Assembly: GCF_007860015.1 (NCBI RefSeq)
Contig: NZ_SJPS01000005.1
Span: 1 to 64,000, forward strand
Length of the DNA stretch: 64,000 nucleotides
Direction: 5' to 3'
From: Bythopirellula polymerisocia
Lineage (GTDB): Bacteria; Planctomycetota; Planctomycetia; Pirellulales; Lacipirellulaceae
The notes under the pieces are model-generated. The model was not told where the DNA came from. It searched no databases and saw only the letters and a program-made list of their open reading frames with translations. Made by a program: the position numbers and the translations under genes. This document shows positions 17,248-26,908 of this stretch, piece after piece (the first letter of the stretch is position 1; each line of letters starts with the position of its first letter).

Positions 17248-18104
17248 AGAAAAAGATTCTGCGAATCGTCCGCGATGTACCACTTCACTGGGTAGGGGAT
17301 GGTTTTCCCGTGCGGAGCTTGTTTTCATACCGGGAGGGGGCAACTTTCGACCCGTTCTTATTGCTCGACTACGGTGGGCCTTATGAATTTGAGCCTGCAG
17401 AAGCTAAACGAGGCGTAGGGGAGCATCCACATCGTGGCTTCGAAACGGTAACGATCGTCTATCAAGGCGAGCTAGAACACCGCGATTCGAGCGGTAGTCG
17501 TGGCTCGATCGGTCCCGGTGATGTGCAGTGGATGACGGCTGCCTCGGGTGTAGTTCACGAGGAGTTGCATAGCAAAGAGTTCACCAAGAACTGTGGTATG
17601 TTTGAGATGATCCAGCTGTGGGTCAATCTCCCGGCCAAGGAAAAGTTATCTACCCCTCGATACCAAGGGATTGTCGCCGCAGAGATTCCTTGGGTTCCAC
17701 TGGCTGAGAGTGCCGGGAAGGCCCGAGTGATTGCCGGCGAACTTATTGGAACGCACGGCCCAGCTTCAACCTTCACGCCAATTAACGTATGGGATCTACA
17801 ACTCAACAAGGGAGGGAAATATGATTTGCCGATCCCCTCCGGTCATACCTCTATGCTTGTTGTGCAACAGGGCGAATTGCTAGCGAACGACGAACCGATT
17901 AAGGCTGTTGAACTGGCATTATTCGAACGGGAGGGTGATTCATTGAGCATCCAGGCGGAGACTCCGGCCCGTGTTCTGGTTCTCACTGGTGAACCACTGG
18001 GCGAACCCGTTGTCGGCGAAGGGCCCTTTGTTATGAATACCCGCGAGCAGATTCGTGAAGCAATTCAGGACTATAAGGCCGGTCGCATGGGGCGGCTTAC
18101 TTGA
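17244..18104 (+). CDS. Pirin-family cupin protein
   Basis: A bicupin of 286 residues. The N-terminal cupin holds the four metal ligands of pirins in GEHPHRGFETVT (H61, H63) and GVVHEELHS (H105, E107). Bacterial pirins include quercetin 2,3-dioxygenases and regulators of central metabolism. With the metal site intact either is possible, and the actual activity cannot be read here. The C-terminal cupin (about 175-270) lacks an obvious metal site. Translational coupling to the DoxX gene through ATGA indicates a two-gene operon. Confidence 0.9.
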   Translation: MKKKILRIVRDVPLHWVGDGFPVRSLFSYREGATFDPFLLLDYGGPYEFEPAEAKRGVGEHPHRGFETVTIVYQGELEHRDSSGSRGSIGPGDVQWMTAASGVVHEELHSKEFTKNCGMFEMIQLWVNLPAKEKLSTPRYQGIVAAEIPWVPLAESAGKARVIAGELIGTHGPASTFTPINVWDLQLNKGGKYDLPIPSGHTSMLVVQQGELLANDEPIKAVELALFEREGDSLSIQAETPARVLVLTGEPLGEPVVGEGPFVMNTREQIREAIQDYKAGRMGRLT

Positions 18105-18532
18105 CCCATAGGGCCAGTAACACCCGTACAACATTCCCATCAGACGAGGTCGGCACCTCTTTTCTCGCCCAAGTGGTAGATTTTTGGCCAAATACTTGCC
18201 ACTCCCGAAAGGCCTAATTATTCTGAAGTAAGCGGGATTATGGGATTAATCCACTGATCCTGAAGTTGTCATCGGAACCAAATCAATCTAATCGAGAAGA
18301 GGCAAGTCTCATGAGGTGATAGTGTGGGCAACCTCCGTTGTTCACCGCTTGATATTCACTCACATGGCCACCCAACTACCAGCTAGTCGGTCGCTAACCT
18401 TTGTTGGGCATTGAGTGACTCTTAGAGACTTTTCTCGTTAAATTGCATTTACCGCTGCCTGCTTCGCTGGGTTCGCCGAGCATTGATTGCTTGAGGCCCT
18501 TAGGCATAACTTACTTCGCAGCGGAAGTTCTA
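18105..18532. other. Gene-free stretch before the matrixin-like gene
   Basis: 428 bases with no convincing reading frame and no clear terminator or RNA. A TTG-initiated extension of the protease frame to 18443 exists but would put 30 unrelated residues before the signal peptide, so I treat it as untranslated leader. Confidence 0.5.
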
Positions 18533-19879
18533 ATGCAACGAACCACATTCTGTTTTCTTCTTGCGGGCGCAGCCTTTCTGTCTGCAATTTCGCAGTCTAG
18601 CTCCATCCTGAGGGGCGAGTCATGGGCTCTCCTGGATGGCTTCCAGGAAGGCGGAGATGACCTCCAAGCTTTTCAAACAGTAGGAAACGGTTGGAGCACT
18701 ACTTCGGGTGGTTTTTCACCCCTAGGTGAACCTGCAATTCTGACATGGAGCATTGTTCCTGATCTCACTGCAATGCCTCAGGGTGTGGGAGAACCCTCTT
18801 CGCCCAGCAATCTGATCGCCGTTCTCGATGGGATTCATCATGGTGGAGCAAGTCCAGGAGGGTCCGACTTGATGCAACGCGATTGGTTTCATTTGATTAA
18901 GAGCGCCTTCGATCGCTGGGATGACGTTTCTGGCCTAGTATTTTCCTACGAGTCGCATGACGATGGTGTAGTCAATGGCGTTCCAGCAACAGGATTGGGA
19001 AGTGCCCAAGGTTTTCTGGGTATCCGAGGTGATCATCGTATTGGAGGCCACTCAATTGACGGGGCTATTAGTCCGACAATTGTCGCCTACAACTACTTTC
19101 CCAACAATTCCGACATGGTGCTCGACACGGACGAAGTCGGACGCTTCGGAAATCCCTCGGGCAACTATTTGCGTTTTCGCAATACAATGATGCATGAGAT
19201 TGGCCACGGACTTGGCCTCAACCACCTAGCTTCTGAAGGCCACAACTTCTTGATGGAGGCTTTTCTAGATACTTCGATTGATGGCCCGCAATTTGACGAT
19301 ATCTTGGGGGTCCATAGCCTTTATGGCGATCGCTTCGAAGAAAATGGTGGCAATGATACGCCGCTCAAAGCAACTAACCTGGGAAGTCTTCAAATAGGGC
19401 AATCGATTAAGCTGGGAGAGGATGCGGTAGATGCCGCGATATCACCTATCGACGTTGATTTCGTGAGCATCAACAAAAGTTCCGATACCGATTATTTCAG
19501 ATTTAATGTAACGGTCCCCAGCATCGTGGATATTCTACTTACGCCACTTGGCCCCACCTATCCAGAGGGACCGCACGGCGGTACGCAGACCCCATATGTC
19601 ACCTCGGCCAGAAATGATTTGGGGCTGTTCTTGTACAACGGTACGGGAACCAGTCTGCTAGGTTATTCGACTGCCGGAGGCCTGGGGGAAGCTGAGCGAA
19701 TTAGCAATTTTGCACTTCCCACAGCAGGTGAATATCTTATCCGTATCTCCGGTGCGCAGAATCTTGCACAGTTCTATCAACTCGACCTGGCCATGGTCCC
19801 CGAGCCAGCAGGAGTGGTCCTATTGCTGGCCGGATTGATTCCGTGGATCAGTTGTAGAAATGGAAGAATGAAGGAATAA
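18533..19879 (+). CDS. Secreted matrixin-like zinc metalloprotease with PEP-CTERM sorting tail
   Basis: A 448-residue exported protein. A signal peptide (FCFLLAGAAFLSAISQ) is followed by a metzincin catalytic domain with the zinc motif HEIGHGLGLNH (221-231); NFLME follows where the Met-turn would be. Residues 277-420 resemble a bacterial pre-peptidase C-terminal (PPC) domain (TDYFRFNVTVPSIVDILLTP and GEYLIRISG). The end VPEPAGVVLLLAGLIPWISC plus a basic tail is a PEP-CTERM signal, which implies sorting by an exosortase encoded elsewhere. The third histidine and the glutamate are all present, so it should be active. It is transcribed alone and faces the ABC cluster. Confidence 0.88.
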   Translation: MQRTTFCFLLAGAAFLSAISQSSSILRGESWALLDGFQEGGDDLQAFQTVGNGWSTTSGGFSPLGEPAILTWSIVPDLTAMPQGVGEPSSPSNLIAVLDGIHHGGASPGGSDLMQRDWFHLIKSAFDRWDDVSGLVFSYESHDDGVVNGVPATGLGSAQGFLGIRGDHRIGGHSIDGAISPTIVAYNYFPNNSDMVLDTDEVGRFGNPSGNYLRFRNTMMHEIGHGLGLNHLASEGHNFLMEAFLDTSIDGPQFDDILGVHSLYGDRFEENGGNDTPLKATNLGSLQIGQSIKLGEDAVDAAISPIDVDFVSINKSSDTDYFRFNVTVPSIVDILLTPLGPTYPEGPHGGTQTPYVTSARNDLGLFLYNGTGTSLLGYSTAGGLGEAERISNFALPTAGEYLIRISGAQNLAQFYQLDLAMVPEPAGVVLLLAGLIPWISCRNGRMKE

Positions 19880-19932
19880 ATTGTCAACTTCCTACATCCC
19901 TTCATTCCCCTATTCCTACATTTTCCATTTCC

Positions 19933-20721
19933 TTAGCCATTCCCTTCTTCGCTCGCAGAGAATTCCCGCTCCCGCACGACACCAATTGCAACGAGCAAGA
20001 GTATCAAAGTGAATGCGACGAGCACCACGACATGCTCCCAGGCAGGAGGATTTCCCACAAACGCAAGTAAGACATTGGTGTCGCCACGAATCGGGATATC
20101 TGCCCACTGAAACAGCAAAGTGCGGAGCCGAAATTGTACCGTGAAGGTATTGATCAGCGCCGGGATCATGCTCACGATTAGTTCGAAGATGAGTGTGTAA
20201 GCCACCGCTATCACCATCGACCGCTTGGGAAACAAGGTTCCCAACAAGAGATAGATAGCCGCGTATGCGGGGCAGGAGAGTATTGTCAGTGGTAGAATAG
20301 TGCTGAAGATTCCTCCAACGTTGTCGAGAGGTACAATCAAAGCGGCGAGAATCAGGCTTGCGATTGCCGAACTTAGAACCCAGGCGATGGTAGCCAGGTA
20401 TTTACCCAACAAGACTGCAATGGTTCCGTAAGGGCGTACTGCCAGATAGACCCAACTCTTGCCTTCTAGTTCGGCCGAAACCACAGGCGTTGCCCACAGG
20501 AACGTGCCAAGCATGCTAACCAGCATCGGCACGAGGGCGAACAAGAACACAGTCCAAACTTCAGGGCCCGGTTGGTTGGGGTCGTCAGCGATTGCCATGC
20601 GAATCATGCCAACAATCAAGGACGGGAAGAGTGTCAACACTCCCCACCACACCAATCGCGAAGCGGTTAACGCCCGCCGCGATTCGAACCAGAACACGGT
20701 TGCTACGCTTCTGAAGATCAC
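19933..20721 (-). CDS. ABC-2 type transporter permease
   Basis: A 262-residue membrane protein with about six hydrophobic segments, matching ABC-2 permeases that work with a separate ATPase. Its GTG start overlaps the TGA of the ATPase gene by four bases (GTGA). A segment typical of the family is VVSAELEGKSWVYLAVRPYG, where the protein turns from helix 2 to 3. The substrate is unknown; this group exports polysaccharides, drugs or peptides, or acts in gliding and copper systems. It ends convergently with the matrixin-like gene. Confidence 0.85.
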   Translation of the reverse strand: MIFRSVATVFWFESRRALTASRLVWWGVLTLFPSLIVGMIRMAIADDPNQPGPEVWTVFLFALVPMLVSMLGTFLWATPVVSAELEGKSWVYLAVRPYGTIAVLLGKYLATIAWVLSSAIASLILAALIVPLDNVGGIFSTILPLTILSCPAYAAIYLLLGTLFPKRSMVIAVAYTLIFELIVSMIPALINTFTVQFRLRTLLFQWADIPIRGDTNVLLAFVGNPPAWEHVVVLVAFTLILLLVAIGVVREREFSASEEGNG

Positions 20722-21647
20722 ACCACTTCCCCTCGATGGATTTTCAGCAGCGAATTGAATAAGGCCTGCAAGGATTCGTCTGCCGAGTGCATTTCTGTGA
20801 TGGCGATTTGCGATTCAGCAAGCCAGCTCGGAAGCTGCTCATAGAGTTGCCCAGGGTGACGCGTCGAGAGGACCACCGAGTGGTCGCTGATTCTTAGGGA
20901 ATCTGTAATCTCGCGCTCGACGAGCAAACCAGCCAGACGATGCGGCTGAGTAGTTCGCAAGGTAATTTCGTTGGGCGCGTCAACAAGTAGGGCTTGCACT
21001 TCTGCCGCTGTCCCTGAGGCCAGGAGCCTTCCACCGTTAATGAGCAGAAAGCGATCGGTGATAGATTCGACTTCGTAAAGCAGATGGCTGGCCAGGAGTA
21101 AACTCTTTCCCTCGGCAATCCACGTCTTGAGCAATTCTCCCATTTCATGCCGACCGATGGGATCGAGGCCATTGAACGGTTCATCAAGAATCAAGAGATC
21201 AGGATCGTGAGCAATCGCTTGGGCGAGCTTCACTCGCTGCCGCATGCCACGCGAATAGCTGGCAATCGGACGATTCATCGCCGCCGTCATACCCACTGTA
21301 GCGAGGGCCGCTTCAGCAGCCCGGCGCGCATCTTTCGAAGTAAATCCCTGCAACTGACACAAGTATCGCACCCACTCAAGAGCTGAAACATTGGCATACA
21401 GCCCTTCGCTCCCCGGGCAGTAACCAAGTCGACGAAATAGTTCGGCATTATTTCGAGGCGACTCGCCAAGCACCCGTACACTTCCGATCGTAGGAATCAA
21501 TTGCCCCGTCAATAGACTCAGCAAGGTAGTCTTGCCTGATCCATTGGGTCCCAGCAGACCATACGCACCTGCAGCCAAATCGAGCGTCATATCATTCACG
21601 CCGATCACTGTGCCATACAGTTTGGTAACATTGGTGAGTTGAATCAT
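20718..21647 (-). CDS. ABC transporter ATP-binding protein (first ABC-2 pair)
   Basis: A 309-residue ATPase. Walker A is GPNGSGKT (33-40). The signature is SRGMRQRVKLAQAIAHD, with the degenerate SRGM typical of ABC-2 ATPases, then Walker B LLILDEPFNGLDP. A C-terminal extension of about 90 residues is usual in the group. It energises the membrane protein encoded immediately downstream, whose start overlaps its stop. A second, similar pair lies just upstream. Confidence 0.92.
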   Translation of the reverse strand: MIQLTNVTKLYGTVIGVNDMTLDLAAGAYGLLGPNGSGKTTLLSLLTGQLIPTIGSVRVLGESPRNNAELFRRLGYCPGSEGLYANVSALEWVRYLCQLQGFTSKDARRAAEAALATVGMTAAMNRPIASYSRGMRQRVKLAQAIAHDPDLLILDEPFNGLDPIGRHEMGELLKTWIAEGKSLLLASHLLYEVESITDRFLLINGGRLLASGTAAEVQALLVDAPNEITLRTTQPHRLAGLLVEREITDSLRISDHSVVLSTRHPGQLYEQLPSWLAESQIAITEMHSADESLQALFNSLLKIHRGEVV

Positions 21648-21712
21648 AAATGGCGAGGCGGAAGCGTAAGCATCTGATATTGGTTGTCAGTCGGGAAAGT
21701 TCGGCATTGTGA

Positions 21713-22678
21713 CTATGCACGTAGGGGAGCAGAAATTCTGCGGAACATTACTAAAGTGGACAATACAGTGATTCCGACCAACGTTATCGCAGCAGTTTCA
21801 ATTTGTTCGAACGTGGCAAAGCCAAAAATCCAGCTTTGGACCTCCCCCAGCGTATGATACAAGGAGACTGGAGACCACTTTTCGAAAAGCTCGCTTCTCG
21901 GTTGATTAGAGTGCCGATGCTCCACTGAGATCATCACGGCGTAGGTAAACCAACCCAAGATCCACACGGCAAACCATGTGAAAGCTGCATAGCGACTCTC
22001 TTCGGTGAGCGAAGAAAAACATAATGCTAAGGAAGCCGTGGGGATCATTAGCACGGCTGACGCCGCTACTATACGGAGCGGGAGATCCCAGGTATCGACG
22101 ATGACCTGGATGCTGGGAGACATGAGTACTCCCAACGCATAGAGCAAGAGTGCAGGTGCGGCAGAGATCATCAGAAGATAGAACCAGACAGTGGCAAGTT
22201 TGCCAAGCGCATACTGCCATCGTGCGATTGGACGAGAGAAATATTGCAAAAAGGCTCGGGATCGAACGTCCTGTGAGATGAGCGGTGGGGCGATGATCCC
22301 CACCATCAACACCATGATTCCGCCTTGCATATAGCGGAAAAAGAAATACAAGAGCCACGACCAGACGCTATGTCGCGCTACTCGCTCGTCTTCGATCTGA
22401 AACCCAGCAGAAAACCCTTTTAAATCCAACTTGCTTAATTCATCGTCAAGAAACATCTCCATACCTCCTTGGATGTCTTGATTCAGCAGAGATTGCTCCC
22501 ACAGAAAGAATCCAACGGCAAACCAAATCGCTGGCAACCACGCAAAGAGCATCATTCGCTTGAGCCAGGTGCTCTGCCAAGCTCGATGAACCCCCGCTTT
22601 GGTAATCACCGTCCAGCGTGTCCAAGGCGAGGCAAGAGTTCCCTCCCAAGCACGGTAGCCTACATCATGAATGGCCAT
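21713..22678 (-). CDS. ABC-2 type transporter permease (second pair)
   Basis: A 321-residue polytopic protein. The first hydrophobic segment (MLFAWLPAIWFAVGFFLW) precedes a charged loop of about 50 residues, then five more hydrophobic segments follow. The motif LISQDVRSRAFLQYFSRPI is the ABC-2 permease stretch seen before helix 3. Its start overlaps the end of the upstream ATPase gene by 14 bases. Substrate unknown. Confidence 0.85.
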   Translation of the reverse strand: MAIHDVGYRAWEGTLASPWTRWTVITKAGVHRAWQSTWLKRMMLFAWLPAIWFAVGFFLWEQSLLNQDIQGGMEMFLDDELSKLDLKGFSAGFQIEDERVARHSVWSWLLYFFFRYMQGGIMVLMVGIIAPPLISQDVRSRAFLQYFSRPIARWQYALGKLATVWFYLLMISAAPALLLYALGVLMSPSIQVIVDTWDLPLRIVAASAVLMIPTASLALCFSSLTEESRYAAFTWFAVWILGWFTYAVMISVEHRHSNQPRSELFEKWSPVSLYHTLGEVQSWIFGFATFEQIETAAITLVGITVLSTLVMFRRISAPLRA

Positions 22679-23597
22679 CAGGTTGTTCCCTCACCGCATT
22701 GAGAAAGATTTCCTCCAAAGAATTCCGCGAGGGCTCGATTGATCGTACCCCGACTCGCGCCTGACGAGCCAGCTGCCATATTCTCTCGGCCAGCTCTTCG
22801 TGTTGCCCTTCAACAGTGATTGCACCATTCGCGCTAGGTTGCACAGAAAGTCCAACTCGTCGCAGATGCGATTCAAATGCATCGGCATCTCCTAGAATCT
22901 TAACGCGAAGAGAAGGAGCCGTCGGCACACTGAGATGTTCCAATTGATCGGCCACACGCACCCTGGCATTCGCGAGAATTACAACTGCATCGCTCACCGC
23001 TTGCACATCGGGCAAGATGTGCGTACATAAGAGCACTGCCTTTCCCTTCTCGCGAGCCAATATCTTGATGCGATTGAGCATCGATTCGCGTTCGCCAGGA
23101 TCGAGCCCGGATGTTGGTTCATCGAGGATCAGAATCGGCGGATCGTGAACTAGAGCCTGTGCGAAGCGAAGTTTTTGACGCATGCCGGTCGAGTAGGTTT
23201 CTACCGCACGATAGCGTTCCTGGCCCATCCCACAGAAGTCGAGTATCTCGTGTCCACGGCGTAGTGCCTCCAGACGCGGAAACCGAGATAACTGGGCGGA
23301 GAGCTGTACCGATTCCACCCCTGACAGGCCCGAAAGATAGCAATCATCTTCGGGCATATAGCCTACTCGCTCGCGAATCTGGCGATTGTGGCGTCCAAGC
23401 TGAAAGTCCAGCAGGCGTCCCTCACCGCTCGTGGCCCGCAGGAGCCCGAGCAAGATCTTGATGAGCGTGCTCTTACCGGCCCCATTGGGACCCAAGAGAC
23501 TAGTAATACCCGAATCGATCGAAAGCGAAACCCGGTCTAGCGCCTGATACGAGCCATAGTTCTTCGAGATCTCGTCCAACTCAATCAGGGCGTTCAT
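22665..23597 (-). CDS. ABC transporter ATP-binding protein (second pair)
   Basis: A 310-residue ATPase starting at the ATG at 23597; an in-frame TTG lies one codon upstream. Walker A is GPNGAGKST (36-44), the signature region STGMRQKLRFAQALVHD, Walker B ILILDEPTSGLDP and the H-loop CTHILPDV. It is only generally similar to the ATPase of the neighbouring pair, so the two pairs may form one hetero-complex or two related transporters. It overlaps its permease gene by 14 bases. Confidence 0.92.
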   Translation of the reverse strand: MNALIELDEISKNYGSYQALDRVSLSIDSGITSLLGPNGAGKSTLIKILLGLLRATSGEGRLLDFQLGRHNRQIRERVGYMPEDDCYLSGLSGVESVQLSAQLSRFPRLEALRRGHEILDFCGMGQERYRAVETYSTGMRQKLRFAQALVHDPPILILDEPTSGLDPGERESMLNRIKILAREKGKAVLLCTHILPDVQAVSDAVVILANARVRVADQLEHLSVPTAPSLRVKILGDADAFESHLRRVGLSVQPSANGAITVEGQHEELAERIWQLARQARVGVRSIEPSRNSLEEIFLNAVREQPDGHS

Positions 23598-23787
23598 CAA
23601 AGCTTCGGCAAGGGTTCAGGTGACGGATGGCTATGTCTTGTGAGAACCTATCATAACCGATTCGCCAAAGGTGTGCGATTCTTGCCAGTATTACTGAGAA
23701 AAGATAATCGCTGAGACGCAGAATTTTGCAAAGCAGACAATATAGAACAGTCTCTGCGCCTCTGAATCCTGTGCGTAGAATTCATTC

Positions 23788-25878
23788 TCAGTCCTCATCC
23801 TCCTTTAGCTTCGCTTTCGAGATGATCTCTTGCTGCACGTTACCGGGCACGACATCGTAATGAGAGAACTCCATCGTGTAGCTCCCCTGCCCTCCGGTCA
23901 TAGAGGAAAGAGTGCGGGCATAGGTTGAGACCTCCCCTAACGGCACCTTGGCTTCAATGGTGGTCATACCGCCGCCGACTGCGTCCATGCCGACCATTTG
24001 TCCCCGGCGACCTGAGAGATCGCTTGATATGTCCCCCACATTGTCGGCGGGAACCGTGATATGCATGTTGACGACCGGCTCCAATAATCCGGGCTTAGCT
24101 TGTTTAAACACTTCAGCCAATACTCGGCTGGCAGCGATCTTGAAAGCCGTTTCGTTGCTGTCGACCGGGTGATCTTTGCCATAGTGAACTTCGATGCAGA
24201 CATTCTGGATCGGATACCCGGCAATGACCCCTTGCTTGATCCGCTCGTGGAAACCCTTTTCAATAGCGGGCATAAAATTCCCAGGGATGGTTCCTCCCAC
24301 GACCGAATCGACCCAGAGGAATTGGCTCGATTCCTGATAGTGGTGCGACTTAAGATGTGGAAAACGATCCTTGGTGGCAAATTCCTCAAGTACCGTTCCT
24401 TCAGGGAAGGGATACATGCGAACATGCACTTCGGCAAACTGCCCTGCCCCGCCGGACTGTTTCTTGTGACGGTAACTCCCTTCAGCGTTGGTTTGAATCG
24501 TTTCGCGGTAGGGAATCTTCGGTTCTTTGGCTTCGACTTCGACATGATCGCGCCGCTTGAGACGCTCGCGGATCAACATCAGATGCAGATCGCTCATGCC
24601 GGTCAGCACCATCTCTTTGGTCTCGGCATCGTGCTCGATATGAATCGTTGGGTCTTCTTCCGTAATTTTGTGAAGCGCCCCGGAGAGCTTGGCTTCGTCT
24701 CCGCGTGTCTTAGGAACCACGGCCAAGCCCACCATCGGTGTCGGGAACTTAAGGGGCGGCAGCTTTACTTCCCCGATCGAAGAACCGGTGTGCAACTCCT
24801 CGCACTTCGCTATTGCAACTATTTCGCCAGGGCCGGCTTCGTCGATCGGTTCCGTGTGTTCACCTTGGACACTCAAGAGCGGGCCGATTTTAAACCCTCT
24901 GCGCGCACCTGCGACATCGATCATGGCATCCTTATGCAGCGTACCGGAGAAAATACGCAAGAAACTCAGCCGATGCACAAAGGGATCAATACGGGTCTTA
25001 AATACCTGGGCAGCTAGCGAAGCTGTGGGATCGGGCTTGAGGGTAACGGTGTCACCGTCTTTGGTACCCTGTCGTGGAATTGCATCGGGTGGTAGCGCTC
25101 CATTCGCCAATAAGTCCATCAGCTCTTTCAGTCCCACCTCTTTCTTAGTCGAAACACACACGATGGGGGTAAGCGTTCCGGCGGCAATCGCCTGCACCAT
25201 TAGCTTCAGCAGTTCAGCAGACTTAGGCATCTCTCCTTCGAAGTAACGTTCCATTACAGCTTCATCAACTTCGATGATCGACTCGACAAGCGCCTCATGG
25301 ATCGATTGCGGATCGATGGCTGCATCACTCACATCACCGGGAACTTCGAGTGTGCTGGCCACACCATGCAGCGAGTCTCCTAATCCCAGCGGCACGTTTA
25401 GTAGTGCACATTCCGAACCAAACACTTCCTTGATTGTGTCGATGAGTCCAGGAAAGTCGATGTTCTCGGTATCTAGCTTGGTAAGTACGATGATCCGTCC
25501 GCAGCCGGCCTTGCCAGCTTCATTCCAGGCCCGGCGCGTGTTGACTTTGATTCCCGCGTGCGCATCGATCGCAATCAGAGTGGTTTCAACGGCCCGCAGA
25601 GAGCCGATTATTTGCCCCACTAGCTCGGGGTAACCGGGGGTATCGATCAGATTGATCCGCTTGCCGGCATGATCGAAATGTACGACGCTTGCCTCGACGG
25701 AATGCTTGTGATGCTTCTCTTCCTCGTCGAAGTCGCAAATGCTCGTACCAGCATCGACGCTCGGCTTGGTAGTGACGGCACCGCTGAGTACCAAGAGTTG
25801 ATCGACCAGCGAAGTCTTTCCCGCGTTGCCATGTCCGCAAATGGCAAGGTTCCGAATATCTGCAACATTTCTGACCAT
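23788..25878 (-). CDS. Elongation factor G-like GTPase (paralogue)
   Basis: A 696-residue translational GTPase. AGGAGC, five bases before the ATG at 25878, sets the start; an upstream in-frame ATG at 25935 is rejected. The P-loop is GHGNAGKTSL (15-24), G3 is LIDTPG (77-82) and G4 is TKLD. The domain order (G, II, III, IV, V) follows EF-G. It lacks the usual EF-G P-loop AHIDAGKTT and is not in a str operon, so it is a paralogue rather than the main factor. Roles of such EF-G-like proteins vary and are often unknown. Stand-alone gene. Confidence 0.88.
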   Translation of the reverse strand: MVRNVADIRNLAICGHGNAGKTSLVDQLLVLSGAVTTKPSVDAGTSICDFDEEEKHHKHSVEASVVHFDHAGKRINLIDTPGYPELVGQIIGSLRAVETTLIAIDAHAGIKVNTRRAWNEAGKAGCGRIIVLTKLDTENIDFPGLIDTIKEVFGSECALLNVPLGLGDSLHGVASTLEVPGDVSDAAIDPQSIHEALVESIIEVDEAVMERYFEGEMPKSAELLKLMVQAIAAGTLTPIVCVSTKKEVGLKELMDLLANGALPPDAIPRQGTKDGDTVTLKPDPTASLAAQVFKTRIDPFVHRLSFLRIFSGTLHKDAMIDVAGARRGFKIGPLLSVQGEHTEPIDEAGPGEIVAIAKCEELHTGSSIGEVKLPPLKFPTPMVGLAVVPKTRGDEAKLSGALHKITEEDPTIHIEHDAETKEMVLTGMSDLHLMLIRERLKRRDHVEVEAKEPKIPYRETIQTNAEGSYRHKKQSGGAGQFAEVHVRMYPFPEGTVLEEFATKDRFPHLKSHHYQESSQFLWVDSVVGGTIPGNFMPAIEKGFHERIKQGVIAGYPIQNVCIEVHYGKDHPVDSNETAFKIAASRVLAEVFKQAKPGLLEPVVNMHITVPADNVGDISSDLSGRRGQMVGMDAVGGGMTTIEAKVPLGEVSTYARTLSSMTGGQGSYTMEFSHYDVVPGNVQQEIISKAKLKEDED

Positions 25879-25953
25879 GGTTGCTCCTGATGAAGAGAAT
25901 GAGAGCGGCACTTTAACCGCTTTAAGTGTTATCACTGCCTTCTAAAATATGAT

Positions 25954-25991
25954 GTGTAAGTAGGGAATTGACTTTTCCTACTCACTTACAC
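25954..25991. repeat. Inverted repeat across the hisA stop codon
   Basis: GTGTAAGTAGG (25954-25964) and CCTACTCACTTACAC (25977-25991) pair with a four-base bulge, enclosing a 12-base loop. The right arm lies within the last codons of hisA. It may end hisA transcription, but the following T-tract is poor, so the terminator role is uncertain. Confidence 0.45.
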
Positions 25992-26718
25992 TCGATACAT
26001 CTACCGCCTCCGCTACTTTAATCGCTTCGGATAAATCGAGCGTGCCCTGATACAGGGCCCGCCCTACAATTGCTCCGGCCAACCCAGCCTCCGCCAATGC
26101 GCGAATATCATCCAGAGTTGTCACGCCACCCGATGCGACCACTGGCACACTCACCTGTTTCTGCATCTTCGCCATTTCAGGCACGTTGGGACCATTGAGC
26201 ATGCCATCGGTAGCGATATCCGTATAGACAATCGCTGCCAGGGGAACATCGTCAAACTGAGTAGCAAAGTCGCTCGCCCGCACGTCGCTGACATCGAGCC
26301 AGCCATGCGTGGCGACAAATCCGTCCCGCGCATCAATTCCCAGAACTAACTGCCCCGGGTAGGCGTCTGCCATGTTTCGCAACCATTCGGGATTTTTCAG
26401 GGCAGCAGTTCCGAGGACCAGTCTTTCAAGGCCGGTTGTAAATAAGTTTTCGATTGTTTCTTGGCTACGAATCCCTCCTCCCAGTTCACACTGCATGTCC
26501 ACTGCCGCAACAATCTCACGGACAATGTCGTGATTGGTGGGTTTACCATCACGGGCACCATCCAAATCGACCAAATGGAGATACTTGGCACCGGCGGCTT
26601 GGAACTTAAGTGCCATTTCCACCGGGTCGTCGGAGAAGACCGTCTCGCGACCATAATCGCCCTGCTGCAGACGCACGCAATTGCCACCCAGCAGATCGAT
26701 CGCAGGCCAAATTTGCAT
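25978..26718 (-). CDS. hisA: HisA, phosphoribosylformimino-AICAR-phosphate isomerase
   Basis: HisA catalyses the Amadori isomerisation in histidine synthesis (ProFAR to PRFAR). At 246 residues it has the normal length for this (beta/alpha)8 barrel. The N-terminus MQIWPAIDLLGGNCVRLQQGDY carries the catalytic aspartate of PAIDL. The second catalytic acid is in YTDIATDGMLNGPN. Phosphate-binding loops are VVASGGVTTLDDIRAL and AIVGRALYQG. The ATG at 26718 is preferred over a long upstream extension. hisH ends 190 bases upstream on the same strand, which supports a histidine gene group without hisF. Confidence 0.95.
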   Translation of the reverse strand: MQIWPAIDLLGGNCVRLQQGDYGRETVFSDDPVEMALKFQAAGAKYLHLVDLDGARDGKPTNHDIVREIVAAVDMQCELGGGIRSQETIENLFTTGLERLVLGTAALKNPEWLRNMADAYPGQLVLGIDARDGFVATHGWLDVSDVRASDFATQFDDVPLAAIVYTDIATDGMLNGPNVPEMAKMQKQVSVPVVASGGVTTLDDIRALAEAGLAGAIVGRALYQGTLDLSEAIKVAEAVDVSSVSE

Positions 26719-26908
26719 TCTGGAGCCACCGCAAGTGGAAGTGATTGGGATTGCCAATAGACCCTGAATATCGCACACAGTGGAGGCGATTTCAAGGCAG
26801 TGAAAGCTCAGAAGAAACGGTAAGGCGAGTCGTTCCCGATACAGGCTTTCAGACCGCAATTGGAGCCACCCTGGCTGTTCCACATACTGGATCCCGTACA
26901 ACTACTGG

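Noticed and set aside
24100-25017. 305-codon plus-strand frame opposite the EF-G-like gene
   Set aside because: Lies fully antisense to a gene with clear GTPase motifs, has no recognisable domain and no ribosome-binding site.
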